Shown: piece by piece, positions 9,051-21,059 of the stretch
How positions within the stretch are numbered: the stretch's first letter is position 1
How the letters are laid out: the number at the start of each line of letters is the position of its first letter
Origin: Chiridota heheva
Lineage: Eukaryota > Echinodermata > Holothuroidea > Apodida > Chiridotidae
Direction: 5' to 3'
Assembly (NCBI GenBank): GCA_020152595.1
Contig: JAIGNY010003048.1
Location: 268,501 to 332,500, forward strand
DNA length: 64,000 bases
Notes under the pieces: generated by a model
Told to the model about the DNA's origin: nothing
Database searches by the model: none
What the model saw: the letters and a program-made list of their open reading frames with translations, nothing else
Made by a program: the position numbers and the translations under genes

Positions 9051-9734
9051 GTGCATTTAGGGCATACCCTTGCTTCTGTTGTGCCTTGATTCCTTATTTG
9101 GTGTATTATATTGTTTTTTGTACCATCCAATAAAATCCCCATGTTTGCCTCAAAGATCCCAGTTTCTTTTTTTTTAGTCCGACAAACTTCCTTCTCTGGT
9201 CTTTTTTTGAAGACCTAAAATGTGCTTAATTGCTGCGTTAGTTGCGATCCTCTCAACCAACATTTGCAAATCGAACACATTCTGTCAGGTTGTTTCGACT
9301 GTCAAGAAACCAGAAAGGCAAGTACAGTTTAGAGATGTGCAAATAATTACTTGTAGCCTGTATTCAAGTAGAGTCAGATGCTGATGTAACAATACAGTAC
9401 ATGTTGTCACGAACATTAGCTGTGGCTCTCCTTAAAATACTGTTCCAGCCAGTCCAAACGACAAACCTGAATATTGTGACTAATATAACCAATTATCCTC
9501 CCTAAAATAAACCTCTTGCTAAATGATTGACAGTTCATATGGCATGCCTGTAATGAAACACCTTGTTTAAATAAAAGGTCAGTTAGGGTTATCAAAGAAG
9601 ACAATGGTCACCTTATTGCTGGAACTAGTTACAACTACTGTGTGAACTTTTATGAACTGTATTTACAGTGCAGGCTTGCGTTGGCTAACTTTATCTTTGG
9701 ACATGTGGGTGTAATTTGAGTAACTGGTGTCTGG
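9051..9734. other. No gene recognised
   Basis: Mostly AT-rich unique sequence. A short minus-strand ORF near 9416-9604 shows no domain. Confidence 0.4.
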
Positions 9735-9900
9735 AATATTATCAGTGAGTGGAACCTGAGCCCAATTGCTTGTGGTTTCAAAATAAGAAAAAAGATAAAA
9801 AATTACAGGGAAACGTCTGGCCCGATCTGCTTAACTTTGACATCGGGTCTGAGTGTTTAATTTTTTAAGGACAGGACCAGCTAATGAATTCAATGCAAAA
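9735..9900. repeat. Dispersed repeat copy (shared with 10575 and 15095)
   Basis: Shares a tail with the 15095-15320 copy: a GAATAAAGAAA-like stretch, CTGGCCCGATCTGCTTA versus CTGACCAGACCAGGTTA, a GGTCTGA block, and AGGANCAGNACNANCTAATG. Class unknown. Confidence 0.45.
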
Positions 9901-10199
9901 TTGTGTATATTTTATGTATAAAGTATTTTGATAGTAAGAATTCATTGTAAAATCATTACAACAGCAAAATGGGAACACGGGCCCACTACGTGTTTGTAAA
10001 TCAGATTCCTGTTACCCAGAATGATTAGCAAGTGGAATTTTGCTTATTCCTTTTGCTAAAAATATTTTGTATATTGCTACAATGATCATGTTCTTAAAAA
10101 TTGTAGCATATTTGAAACACTCTGATGTGTCTGTCTTCTCTTTGCTATTTGGTTTGCCCTGAAAAGGAAATAAATTAAAACCAGCAAATAGAATATACC

Positions 10200-10243
10200 C
10201 GTTAGTGAAAAATGAGGGACAATTTTATGAAGCGAAAATTGTA

Positions 10244-10274
<31 letters not shown>

Positions 10275-10360
10275 TACGCGTTAGTTGAAAATGAGGGACA
10301 ATTTTATGAAGCGAAAAATGTAATTTTTTTTTTTTTTTTTTTTTTTATTTATTTTTTTTT
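10200..10360. repeat. Duplicated block with poly(T) tracts
   Basis: GTTAGTGAAAAATGAGGGAC (continuing AATTTTATGAAGCGAAAA) occurs twice about 80 bases apart, each copy followed by a 25-30 base T run. This is probably a duplication of one poly(T)-tailed segment. Confidence 0.8.
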
Positions 10361-10574
10361 AACCCCACTTGTGTAGAAAATTCTTTGTTGGGACCTTCCA
10401 TTTTTGGTTCCAATGTTATCAGCAATGTGAAACAGTATGCATGTTTTACATCATATAAGTGTTGTCAACAGGTTCTGTTTTTAGCATATTTCATAATATG
10501 CAATGCCAGTTAAAATGAAACTTGAAAGTCATCCAATAATCATAACTTGTCATCCATCTTTCTCATTTGTTCCA

Positions 10575-10830
10575 GCAAATCATAACCACAAACTTAATGT
10601 AGCAAATAATGAGACCACTTATCTTAATTAAAATAACCAATCAACCACGTAATAAGGACTTCATCCATTGCTAATATGATACTCAACACCAACTTCCACA
10701 ACACCCCAGGACCAAATGGAGAACTAGTCCAATAATGAGTTGATAAGAGAAATTTGATCCTAATTACTTGTGGTTTTCAGAATAAAGGAAATAAAGGGGT
10801 AAAGTCTGACCCAACCTGCTTATACATTTT
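10575..10830. repeat. Dispersed repeat, second copy at 15095
   Basis: AAATCATAACCACAAACTTA followed by TGTAGCAAATANTGAGACCACTT, then GGACTTCATCCATTGCTAAT, CCAACTTCCACAACA and AGAATAAAG. The same order of blocks recurs at 15095-15320. It looks like an interspersed non-coding element; a weak third relative may lie at 35370-35610. Confidence 0.7.
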
Positions 10831-10902
10831 TGATATCGTGGAAATAACAATATCATGATTATCGACATATGACAGTCCTACAATCTTTGATGAGTTCTAT
10901 TT

Positions 10903-11437
10903 TAAAGGTACGTGTAGCAACATGGGCTTACATTATTTAAAATATACCAACAACCATACAAACTGCAAAATATCTATTAACATCAGTTATACAAATGGAC
11001 CATTTTACAGCATTTTAGACTTTAGATACCTAATTAGCATAAACTGTGCAATATTTTGTGACCTCAGACTAAAACAACTAGAATGACTTATTTTGATTAT
11101 TTATTGTTTTTAGTTCCTTTCCCAGAACATTTTGAATGGGAAAATTGGACACAAGGAATATGATGTTATAATAACCTTGACCCAGATTTTAACAGTAGAA
11201 TGCAATTTCTTGAACTTTTAAATTTGGGAGAAAGAAATATAAAGATATACATTAAGGATATTTAAGCTGGAGCTGCATTCTTGTCACTTTTTATCAGACG
11301 TAGCAATTTTACAAACCTAATTTTGTCATAACTTTAAAGTTCAGTGCAATTGGGATCATTTAAAGACTGTTCTGTTCAGAATTTGATGTTCTTTTCTTAG
11401 GTTTTAAATTACATGCTTGTCCATACACCTTTAAATG
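10903..11437. mobile_element. Possible MITE with TTTAAAGGT termini
   Basis: The left end TTTAAAGGTACGTGTAGC is partly inverted at the right end (CATACACCTTTAAA). The paired region is short and imperfect. No coding sequence lies between. Confidence 0.4.
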
Positions 11438-11792
11438 TTTGATATGAAACATTGTAACAGAGGAATTTTGTTCTTTGTGATCATGTATGAATGATTACAA
11501 GTCTGATCTCAGTTCTTTTAAAGTATATGATATAGGCGTAGGAACTGAAGGGGGGGGAGGCACATACCCCCAATGTTGCAGTGACCTACATGGTGCCACC
11601 CAATTAAGTCAATTTTTTACCATTGAACTAGTGTTGTAGCATCTTTGTGCCTCCCCCTCCCAAATGAAAAACATGTATCTATGCCAATTGTATATGATAT
11701 GTATTTTTCTCCTTTTCTGGTGCTAATCTATGTTCTTTTCTTATTAAGAGATAAATGCCAAATATTTTTTTAATCCTACATTTACTTACATG

Positions 11793-12386
11793 TTAAAGGA
11801 ATATTTTCATGGAATTTCATTTTAATATATTTGATTGAAGGACAATAAAAGAAACAGATTGGTGAAAACACCAATCCAAGGATTCTTATTTAAACAAGAA
11901 GTAGTTATTCAATTAAAATGATTTTTCTTGTCTGCGTAAAAGAGATTGTTGGTTTAATTCATCATTATGATGTCATAACAGCACTTCTGTACTATTCGTT
12001 ATGTATTTCTTAGAAAATTAATTTTGTATTTCTAAATAGGAACATTTTTTCTTCAAATTTTTTTAAAATATAGTGTAGAATAAATTTACAATAATTTTTT
12101 CCAATCTGCTCTTGTAAATTATGTTTGATATATGAAAAATTCTTGATTGATTTTCGAAGAAATACAAAAAGATTAGTACAGAAAGTGATGTGATGACATC
12201 ATAATGACGACTTGGACTCAGTACAAAGGTAATTTTTATGCGGGCAGGAAAAATCTTAAGTTCAATAACTTCTAGGAATGAGATATTAACATGATTCTTT
12301 TTTTATTTTTTATTTTACCAATCTTATTCTTAAGTTTTTTTCTCTCAGATACATCAAAATGAAATTCCATGGGAATATTCCTGTAA
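11793..12386. mobile_element. MITE of the TTAAAGGAATATTC family, copy 1
   Basis: The left end TTAAAGGAATATTTTCATGG then AATTTCATTTT is inverted at the right end (AAAATGAAATTCCATGGGAA then TATTCCTGTAA). Internal blocks such as ATTGAAGGACAATAAAAGAAA and TGATGTCATAA-like inverted segments are shared with copy 2 at 59770-60296. Confidence 0.8.
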
Positions 12387-13252
12387 TACTAATAATGTTT
12401 GTTAGAGATTAATATAATGTATTATTCTTTAGTTGATGTATATTGGCAGGGTCATTTTGTATTATAATTTTGTTATATTAATAAACTGTATTGCGTTTCA
12501 TTTGATGTTATGTGTGTCTGATACTGAAGTTGAACTATTCTATGTTCCAATAGTTCATAGAATAATTTTTAAAGGGTTTTATTCAAATTCATTTACATGT
12601 CTCCCCTTACATGAAGAAAATTTGTCCCACTAATAATTCATTGATTCATGACAATGGTGAAGAAGCTAATGCTGTGGCTGGAAGAGGGTGGGTGCAGAGG
12701 TGGGTGCAGAGATGGGAAGTATGATGGCTAAATATTGTGACGCCTATACACAAGATTAAACTTACTCTACCTACTGAACAAAGTGGGAGATAACTGCCAG
12801 GGATGACAAAGTAAAGGATTAAATTGATGCAGGCATGTGGCCTCTGTAATCTCAGAGGCCAGATACCAAGAGGTGGGTACCATGGCCACCTCCATGATTT
12901 TCAAATAGGATTTAGGATGCTAAATTGCCAACTATGGCAACATTAGTCCTACCCCTCCCCTCATCTCAAAGCTGTTTTGAGGGCCCTGAATTCCCACCCT
13001 TAAATATCATGGAGGGATTTTGTCCCAGAAATAAATAAAAAACTGTTCTTCATACTTTTGAAGTTTCCTATCAAATGCAATTAATTAAAATGCATTTTCA
13101 TTGCATAATTTAGAAAGCTTGGCTTTTACAAACATTAAAGAAAGATTGTTCCATTTATCCAATAGAAAGAAATGGACATGATTCTATACAAGGCTTTAGT
13201 TACACACATTTGGGATAATTTGTGAGAAGTATCCCCCTTCCTTTCCTCATAT
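12387..13252. other. No gene recognised
   Basis: Unique-looking AT-rich sequence. One 66-codon plus-strand ORF (12433-12633) has a hydrophobic composition typical of translated AT-rich DNA and no domain. Confidence 0.4.
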
Positions 13253-14058
13253 AGTTCGGGAGCAACCGAAAAACTGGGTACTTTGAAATACCCGACGACG
13301 ACGAGTGAACACACAATTACAATGACGGGTCGTCACCTGCGTAATCGCTTATGATAGTAACAATGCTATCACAAAACACTTAATACGACCTGGACGAGAA
13401 GACAGGTACGACGTACGGACAGACATAACATTGACAACCAAGTCAATGTCCACGGCCTTTGATAACCAGTTGTGGTGCACTGGCGTGTCTACCCAACCCA
13501 GGCTTGAACCCAAGACCTCGTGGTCTGTAGACATGTATAATAACCGCTACATTGAAATACCCAAAAAATTGGGTACTTTTATGTATTGCGTCATCGCATG
13601 AGCCTACACATTTGGCTAGCCCACACTAAACATATAGGGTTTCTCATTTTCCGCTCCGGATTGTCCAAAATTTCAATGGATATCCCGAAATTTAGGAGAC
13701 GGATAGTAAATAGAAATGAAAAACTTTTTGCTGCTGCTTTTTAAAATTCATCGTCGCCTATTTGAGAAAATAAACAAAACAGATTATGGGCAGTCTGGTT
13801 TGTTTATTTCTCAAAAATGCAGCGATGAATTTCAAAAAAGCAGCGGCAAAACGTTTTAAATATCTATTTACTATCCGTCTCCCAAATTTCAGGTTATCTA
13901 TTGAAATTTTGGACAATGTGGAGCGGAAAATGAGAAACCCCATATGTTTATTGTGGGCTAGTCAAATGTGTAGGCTCATGCGATGACGTAATACATAAAA
14001 GTACCCAATTTTTGGGGTATTTCAAAGTACCCAGTTTTTTAGGTTGCTCTCGAACTGT
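13253..14058. mobile_element. Fold-back (long palindromic) element interrupted by a SINE
   Basis: The left terminus AGTTCGGGAGCAACCGAAAA pairs with the right terminus (AGTTCGAGAGCAACCTAAAA on the minus strand). The arms stay nearly complementary for about 270 bases, through GGGTACTTTTATGTATTGCG, GAGCCTACACATTTGGCTAG, TTTCTCATTTTCCGCTCC and the interior, with the centre near 13787. The left arm is split by a tRNA-derived SINE (13294-13551). ORFs at 13758-13943 (-) and 13786-13986 (+) are mirror images of the same palindrome and are not genes. Confidence 0.88.
13294..13551 (-). mobile_element. tRNA-derived SINE with perfect 11-bp target duplication
   Basis: The insert is flanked by TTGAAATACCC at 13283-13293 and 13552-13562. 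On the minus strand the head has a box B-like GGGTTCAAGCCTGGGTTGGG, followed by a core with GTTATCAAAGGCCGTGGACA and a tail ending in CGTCGTCGTC. A second copy is at 60496-60781. The box A end is truncated here. Confidence 0.88.
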
Positions 14059-14274
14059 CATAAAAATTGACCAGTAAGTACTGAATACACAAAACAATGC
14101 ATATTTATAGTCAAGTATAGAACAAGTATGGTCCCAAGTTGATTTCTTTCAAACTTTTGTTACAAAATGTTATTATGCAAATAAAATTTACATAATAATT
14201 TTTTTAAAGGAGTAAGATAATCAGAAAAGGTGAATATCTAACTTTTGGAGGATTTGTGTGATACCTTTTTTTTT
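14059..14274. other. No feature recognised
   Basis: AT-rich unique sequence between two repeats. Confidence 0.4.
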
Positions 14275-14485
14275 TGGCATTAACCTCTCCTTTCCAGGTC
14301 CTAAATAGTAGTGGTGCTTCTGAGGGAATTTCCCCCACAAGATCACCTTGCCCCCCCCCTCCTCCCTCCCTCTTCACTTGTCCCCAGAAAATTTTGTAAA
14401 GTGACATATTTTGTCTAAATTTATAGGCTTTTGCCCCCATGAGACAATTTTCCCCATCAACAAAATCCTGGCGCTGCCACTGGCC
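14275..14485 (-). repeat. Dispersed repeat with CAGTGGCAGCGCCAGGATT end
   Basis: On the minus strand it begins CAGTGGCAGCGCCAGGATTT and continues through CTCATGGGGGCAAAAGCCTA and a GACAAAATATGTCACT block to a G-rich segment. The same order recurs on the plus strand at 37563-37750 and 37775-37960. CAGTGGCG-type ends are common on hAT-like elements, but no second terminus was found. Confidence 0.7.
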
Positions 14486-14489
14486 TTAA

Positions 14490-15094
14490 TTATGGTGTGG
14501 GTAATCATCCCAGTTTATGGCAGAAAACCACTTCAGATACCTGCAATATATACACTATCATTAAGTTTTTATCCACAAAAATCAATAGAAATGTAGGCAA
14601 ACAGTCTAGATTATTCAAAATCTTTTAAAAACCTCCTCAAAAACAACTTGGAGATGCAACCAGAGTTAGGGGTTTTGGGGGCCATTAATTATAGCGGGTG
14701 GCAAAATTATAGGAGATACAAAAAAACAAGATTTGTGTTGCCTTTGTCAGAGGTCTATAAATTACCGGAATGAGAAATAAGTGGTTGGGGAGGAGCAACC
14801 AGGATGTGATACCTCTCCCACTGGAATTTATTTCTTGGGGTCATTCCACTTTTGACTATTTGTGTGGGCAAAAATGTGAGATTTAAATAAAATGATAAGA
14901 AAATGAATGTGGTTATGTTTGAAAATGTTTTGGAAAATATATATTTGCCCAGCAATTGTGTGTATTGTGGTGCAAAAACAGTAGCATAAATATAGCAATA
15001 AGACATTCATGTGAGCTTTCCCGAATTCCTTCTTCTCCCACTGGTTAACCCCCAATCCTGTTGCATTATCTTGTTTCATTTGAAAAATTTGTTC
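14490..15094. other. No gene recognised
   Basis: The minus-strand ORFs here (14755-15109) overlap in two frames and have no domain. They are treated as chance. Confidence 0.4.
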
Positions 15095-15320
15095 CTTAAA
15101 AATTTGCAAATCATAACCACAAACTTACTGTAGCAAATAGTGAGACCACTTTATCTTAATTAAAATAATCACACAATAAGGACTTCATCCATTGCTAATA
15201 TTATACTCAGGACCAACTTCCACAACAATAAAGGTTTTCAGAATAAAGAAAGTAAAGAGGAAAAATCTGACCAGACCAGGTTATTTATCAGGTCAGGTCT
15301 GACTGTTTGAAAGTTTAAGG
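15095..15320. repeat. Dispersed repeat, partner of 10575-10830
   Basis: Carries the same ordered blocks as the 10575 copy (AATCATAACCACAAACTTAC, GGACTTCATCCATTGCTAAT, CCAACTTCCACAACA) and the tail shared with 9735-9900. Confidence 0.7.
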
Positions 15321-15691
15321 AGCAGAACAACTAATGGTCTGTAGATAAAAATTATTAAATAACAAACTTTTTCATATGATAAGATTCAGAAAGGTTAAAC
15401 TTCTGTGCAGTGTGTGATTAGACTACAGGGGTATCTCCTGAGATGGGTCTGAAAATTGGTTACAACAAAATGCTTTTAATTGCTTAAATTAGAAAGTTTA
15501 TAATTTGCAAGACTGTTACAAACACTGAGAAAGAGTGTTTCTACTAATTCTTATGACGAACTTTATTATTTGAAAGGATTGACTTACATGCATTGGGGGA
15601 ATCCCCACCCCCCTCTTCACTTCCCCCTCATAAAAATATAAACAATGTTTAAAATTGACCATAAGGCGGTATTGAATCCGCAAATGTAGTT

Positions 15692-15930
15692 CAAGGATTA
15701 GTTCAGGGGTCAAGCAAGTCTATCTAATATGAAAGAGGACTTCAAAAGAAACAAAATGGTGAAGAAAGCGTTCAAATATCTTATTCCGTTAAGGAAATAT
15801 TCAAGTTTTGGTATCATTTGGTATCATTTGTGTAGAAATGACTGAAATCAGACTAGTGATGTCACAGCCTCAGATTCCTCAAAGTCTTTATGTATTCTAT
15901 CATATTTTGTCCTGATAAAAGTGATAATTT
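15692..15930 (+). repeat. Dispersed repeat (AAGGATTAGTTCAGNGGTCAAGCA), copy 1
   Basis: Shared with 45427-45650 in the same orientation: AGGATTAGTTCAGGGGTCAA, TATGAAAGAGGACTTCAAA, GACTGAAATCAGACTAG and GTGATGTCACAGCCTCA. Likely an interspersed element of unknown class. Confidence 0.75.
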
Positions 15931-15949
15931 GACATATGTGACATATCCA

Positions 15950-17450
15950 TTGAACCCATCAGGCACCCTAAAAAATGCACCCTATTGACATATTATGTCG
16001 TTAATTTTGTGAAATTCGATGTTTTTGGCCCTTGGATGCCCTGAGACTCATAAACTAACTCGTGAACCAACATACTAGACCAGACGCCCCCGGGAGTAAT
16101 AAGATAAATGTGTCATATGAATGGAAGCTGTCAGGTATGATCCTCACAAATGGGCCCAGCGGCATGCCATGTGGTTAATTTGGGGATTTAGGCCATTGGG
16201 TGCGTGGGAATCCCAAGCTTGTTCTTGGACCAACATACCCACATACATAGGACCCCTTGACCTAAGTAAAATTTGACATATGTATGTTGACATATCTATT
16301 GAGGCCGTCAGGCACCCTAAAAAAAATCATGGACCCAATTTTTATATTATGTCAATAATTTCGTGAAATTTGATGTTTTAGGCCCTTGGGTGCACTGGCG
16401 CTCCTAAAGTAGCTCGTGGACTAACATAGCCGAATATAGATGTGAGACCAGACACGCCCAGGAGTAGTGTGATATATGGATTGATGTCGTCAGGCACCAT
16501 CACAATTTGGCGCAAAAGGCATATTATGTTGTCATTTAGAAAAATAAAAAAATCAGGGTTTTCGGCTCTTGCCTCTTGCATGAGGCTCTTAAACTAGTTC
16601 ATGGATCAACATACCCATGGGATCCCTTGACCAAAGTAAATTTGACATATGTATGTGACATATCCGTTGAAGCCGTCAGGCACCCTAAGAAATGAACCTA
16701 AATGTCATTATGTAGTTAAGTTTGTGAAGTCCGATGTTTTCAGCCCTTGGTACCCTGGGGTTCCTAAACTAGCTCATGGACCAACATTGCCGATTATAAA
16801 TTTGAGACTAGACACCCCCAAGAATAGTGTGCTATATGGATTGATGCCGTCAGGCACGCTCACAATTTGGTGCAAATGGCATATTATGTTGTCATTTAAA
16901 AAAATTAAAAATCAGGGCTTTAGGCCCTTGGCTTCCTGGTGCTCTTAAACTAACTCATGGACCAGCATACCCGCATATACCCATGGACCGCTGTTCCAAA
17001 GCAATAATTTGATATATGTGTCATATCCAATGTGCCCAAATGGCATATGTATGTGGTCATGTAGTTTTTTGATTCAGGGTTTTTGGCCCTTTGATACTAA
17101 AGGGCTCCATAACCAGCTCGTGGACTAACATATCCGAATATAGGTGTAAAACCCCAAACTCCTTGGTAAATTTGATATATGTGCCATATGCATGGAGCCA
17201 TCATGCACCTTCAAAAATCGGCCCAAATGGCATATTATGTGGTCATTTTTTTATTCTGGTATTCGGCCCTTGTGTGTCCTGGGGCTCCCATAGTAGCCCG
17301 TGGACCAACATACCCGCATATAGATATAAGACCCCACACCTGCATAATAATTTGATAAAAATGTGCCATATGGATTGAAGCCGGTAGCCATCCTAAAAAT
17401 GAGCACAATCAGCATATGATATAATCATTTGTTTTTAAATCCGTTTTTAG
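15950..17450 (+). repeat. Satellite array, left arm (about 8 monomers of 165-190 bp)
   Basis: Successive monomers carry GGCCCTTGG...CTCC, a TAAACTAGCTCGTGGACCAA block, ACATACCCGCATATA, a GACATATGTATGTGACATATCC or GATATATGGATTGATG block, GTCAGGCACC and CATATTATGT. Landmarks GGCCCTTGG or variants lie near 16027, 16191, 16381, 16567, 16743, 16924, 17085 and 17267. Alternation of two block variants suggests a dimeric unit. The same monomer appears reverse-complemented in the right arm. Confidence 0.85.
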
Positions 17451-17499
17451 CTCAACATCCCTTTGGATTTGAGCTGATGCGATGTCTAACTTAAGGGGT

Positions 17500-17690
17500 A
17501 GGTTTGAAAACGAAGAACTCTAAAACGAAGAACAAAGATTTCCAAAATCTCCAAAACGAAGAACTCCAAAACGAAGAACTCCAAAACGAAGAACGAAGAT
17601 TCTAGAAATAACTTCTGCTGGTCGAGAAGGTATTTTTTGGGACTTGAAAATCTCCAAAATGAAGAACTCCAGAACGAAGTTTTTTTTTTA
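17500..17690. repeat. CTCCAAAACGAAGAA microrepeat at the centre of the inverted array
   Basis: About eight copies of a 15-base unit CTCCAAAACGAAGAA and variants sit between the two satellite arms, followed by an AT-rich spacer to about 18000. Confidence 0.8.
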
Positions 17691-17999
17691 AAGTAAATGC
17701 TGAAAAAACAGACGAAGATTTTCTCAGAAATTCTATAAAAATATTTCCGAAATGAATCTAATTTTTTGAAAAGTGATGAAACTTTCCCATAATAAACGAC
17801 AATTTAAAACGTTTAATTTAAAAGGGCAATTTGCCAGTTCTAGGAACAAGTCACCACGTAATATGTCACTTGGGTCCATTTTTTTAGAAGATGCCTGATG
17901 GCCCAACAAGACACCTTGCAAAAGCAGCACATCTGATCTTAGGGTCCAGGTATGTAGCAAAATTCTGAGTGTTTGGAATAGCATAATTATTAATAGGCC

Positions 18000-20250
18000 C
18001 CAGGGAATAAAACTTACTTATAAAAACGGATATTTGGTATGTCAAGTCACCAAGAAGTCATGAACAGAGACAATTTTTAGTGTGCCTGACTGGCCCTTTA
18101 ATGGCAGGCCATTTAAAATTACACCTCTGAATCTTGGGTAAATTTGAAGCCGGGTAAAAGTAAATGTTTCCCCCTCCCCAGTAAATTTTGCCCCAGGGCA
18201 CCAAAGGGCCCGAAAAACTTCAATTTTAACAAGTCACCACGTAATATGTCACTTGGGTCCATTTTTTTTAGTATGCCTGATGGCTTCAATGGATATGGGA
18301 CCTATATGAAATTACACCTCTGATCTCGGGGTCCAACGTGTATATGCGGATATGTTGGTCCACAAGCCATTTTAGAAGCCCCAGGGCACCAAAGGGCCGA
18401 AAAACACCAATTTCAACAAGTCACCACATAATATGTCATTTGGGCCCATTTTCTTTAGTATGCCTGATGGCGTCAATGAATATGGGACCTATACGAAATT
18501 ACACCTCTGATTTTAGGGTCCAACCTGTATATACGGATATGTTGGTCCACGAGCCATTTTAGAAGCCCCAGGGCACCAAAGGGCCAAAAAACTTAATTTC
18601 AAGAAGTCACCACGTAATAGGTCATTTGGGCCCATTTTTTTTAGTATGCCTGACAACTTCAATGGATATGGGACCTATATGAAATTACACCTCTGATCTT
18701 AGGGTGGAACGTGTATATGCGAGTATGTTGGTCCACGAGCTATTTTAGAAGCCCCAGGACACTAAATGGCTGAAAAACGCCAATTTCAACAAGTCACCAC
18801 GTAATATGTCATTTGGGCCCATTTTTTAGAGTGCCTGACGGCTTCAATGGATATGGAACCTATATGAAATTACACCTCTGATCTAAGGGTCCAACGTGTA
18901 TATGCGGGTATGTTGGTCCACGAGCCATTTTAGAAGCCCCAGGGCACCAAACAGCCAAAGGGCCGAAACACGCCAATTTCAACAAGTCACTACGTAATAT
19001 GTCATTTGGGCCCATTTTTTAGTGTGTTTGACGGCTTTAATGGATATGGGACTTGTATGAAATTACATCTCTGATCTTAGGGTCCAACGTGTATATGCGG
19101 GTATTTTGGTCCACAAGCTATTTTAGAAGCCCCAGGGCACCAAAGGTCGTAAAACTTCAATTTCAACAAGTCACCACGTAATATGTCATTTGGGCCCATT
19201 TTTTTAGTATGCCTGACGGCTTCAATGGATATGGGACCTATACGAAATTACACCTCTGATCTTAGGGTCCAACGTGTATATTCGGGTATGTTGGTCCACA
19301 AGCCATTTTAGAAGCCCCAGGGCACCAAAGGGCCGAAAAACTTCAATTTCAACAAGTCACCACGTAATATGTCATTTGAGCTCATTTTTTTAGTATGCCT
19401 GACAGCTTTGATGGATATGGGACTTATATGAAATAACACCTCTGATCTTAGGGTCTAACGTGTATATGCGGATATTTTGGTCCACGAGCTATTTTAAAAG
19501 CCCCAGGGCACCAAAGGGCCGAAAAACTTCAATTTCAACAAGTCACCACGTAATATGTCATTTGAGCTCATTTTTTTAGTATGCCTGACGGCTTCAATGG
19601 ATATGGGACTTATATGAAATTACACCTCTGATCTTAGGGTGCAACGTGTTTATGCGGGTATGTTGGTCCACGGGCTATTTTAGAAGCCCCAGGGTACCAA
19701 AGGGCTGAAAAACTTCAATTTCAGCAAGTCACTACGTAATATGTCATTTGGGCCCATTTTTTTGTGTGCCTGACGGCTTCAATGGATATGGGACCTATAT
19801 GAAATTACTTCTCTGATCTTAGGGTCCAATGTGTATATACGGGTGTGTTGGTCCACGAGCCATTTTAGAAGCCCCAGGGCACCAAAGGGCCAAAAAACAC
19901 TAATTTCAACAAATCACCACGTAATATGTCATTTGGGCCCATTTTTCTAGTATGCCTGACAGCTTCAATGGATATGGGACTTATATAAACTTATTCCTCT
20001 AATCTTAGGGTCCAACGTGTATATGCGGGTATGTTGGTGCACGAGCTATTTTAGGTGCCCTAGGGTTCCAAAGGGCAGAAAACCTGAAATTTTGTCAAAA
20101 TATGCCATTTGGGCCCATTTTAAGGGTGCCTGACGGCATCAATGGATATGTTGCATATGTCAAGTTATTCCTTTGGTCAAGGGGTCCAATGTGTATATGC
20201 GGGTATGTTGTCCACGAGCTAGTTTAGAAGCCCCAGTTTAGAAGCATCAA
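18000..20250 (-). repeat. Satellite array, right arm (about 12 monomers of about 187 bp), inverted to the left arm
   Basis: The unit reads on + as GCCCCAGGGCACCAAAGGGC, then AATTTCAACAAGTCACCACG, TAATATGTCATTTGGGCCCA, TGCCTGACGGCTTCAATGGA, TATGGGACCTATATGAAATT, ACACCTCTGATCTTAGGGTC and TATGCGGGTATGTTGGTCCA. Landmarks at 18190, 18378, 18565, 18751, 18936, 19129, 19314, 19500, 19686, 19871 and 20057 give a period of 185-193. Monomers are more uniform than in the left arm. No coding sequence is seen. Confidence 0.9.
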
Positions 20251-20349
20251 CGAAGACACCAGATCGCTGTTGCCTTGAATTGTCATCTTTCCTCATTATA
20301 TCCAACTGGAATCATAATTGCTGCTCCATCATTTCACTAAGGCGCTACT

Positions 20350-20600
20350 GCTAGTATATATTCCCATGAGAACGTACGAAAGATTAGAAATGGGCAGCTG
20401 ATACCCATGATGCAATAAATGGAAACATGGCACTGACCATATCTAATGTAACGTATACACGCTACATTACATTAATGTAATGCTAGTATATATTCCCATG
20501 AGAACCTACGAAAGATTAGAAATGGGCGGCTGATACCCCTGATGCAATTAATAACAACATTGCACTGACCATATATAATGTAATGTACACACGTTACATT
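20350..20600. repeat. Tandem pair of about 125 bp ending in TTACATTACA hairpins
   Basis: GCTAGTATATATTCCCATGA (continuing GAACNTACGAAAGATTAGAAATGGGC) occurs at about 20350 and 20482, each copy ending in an ATGTAATGTA/TTACATTACATT inverted pair. Confidence 0.85.
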
Positions 20601-20609
20601 ACATTACAT

Positions 20610-20636
20610 TGTGTTTTTACATGCGGTTCCGCATGT
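20610..20636. repeat. Perfect hairpin TTTACATGCGG-TT-CCGCATGTAAA
   Basis: An 11-base perfect stem with a 2-base loop follows the duplicated block. Its function is unknown; it may be a terminal hairpin of a mobile element. Confidence 0.7.
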
Positions 20637-20639
20637 AAA

Positions 20640-21059
20640 CACCGAGTCCGAATATGAATCTGAGGCTGAATATGAAAACAATCGTATTTCTGTTTTGGAC
20701 TGTGACACCACAAAGACTCAAATATCCTTGTAAAAAGGCAAGAAGGAAAACAAACAAGGATAAATTTCAGGTCAGCATTTTCTTTCAAATGAAGTAAAAA
20801 CGTTTAAGTGAGGTAGCCTAAGTAGTTCCGCGAAAAGTTATGGTACAATGTAGGCTACGCCTAACTTAGTGGGATTGCCGTGCTCGGACGGCTATCCATC
20901 CCCAACGGCAGCCATTAGTAACACGGCTGGCATCAGTCTGACGGTACTACGGGGAGTACTAGGCTACGCCCTTGTGTACTTGATTAACAATGATACTCCA
21001 GACAGTAGGCCTAGTTGATACACAGGATGGTTTCCTGCCTGGAGTAATACCAAGTTATA
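20640..21059. other. No gene recognised
   Basis: Sequence with somewhat higher GC around 20870-20970 and no coding or repeat assignment. Confidence 0.4.

Noticed and set aside
13758..13986. Two opposite-strand ORFs with similar peptides
   Set aside because: They are the two strands of one palindrome.
14755..15109. Two overlapping minus-strand ORFs of 83 and 93 codons
   Set aside because: Composition typical of translated AT-rich DNA; partly inside a dispersed repeat.
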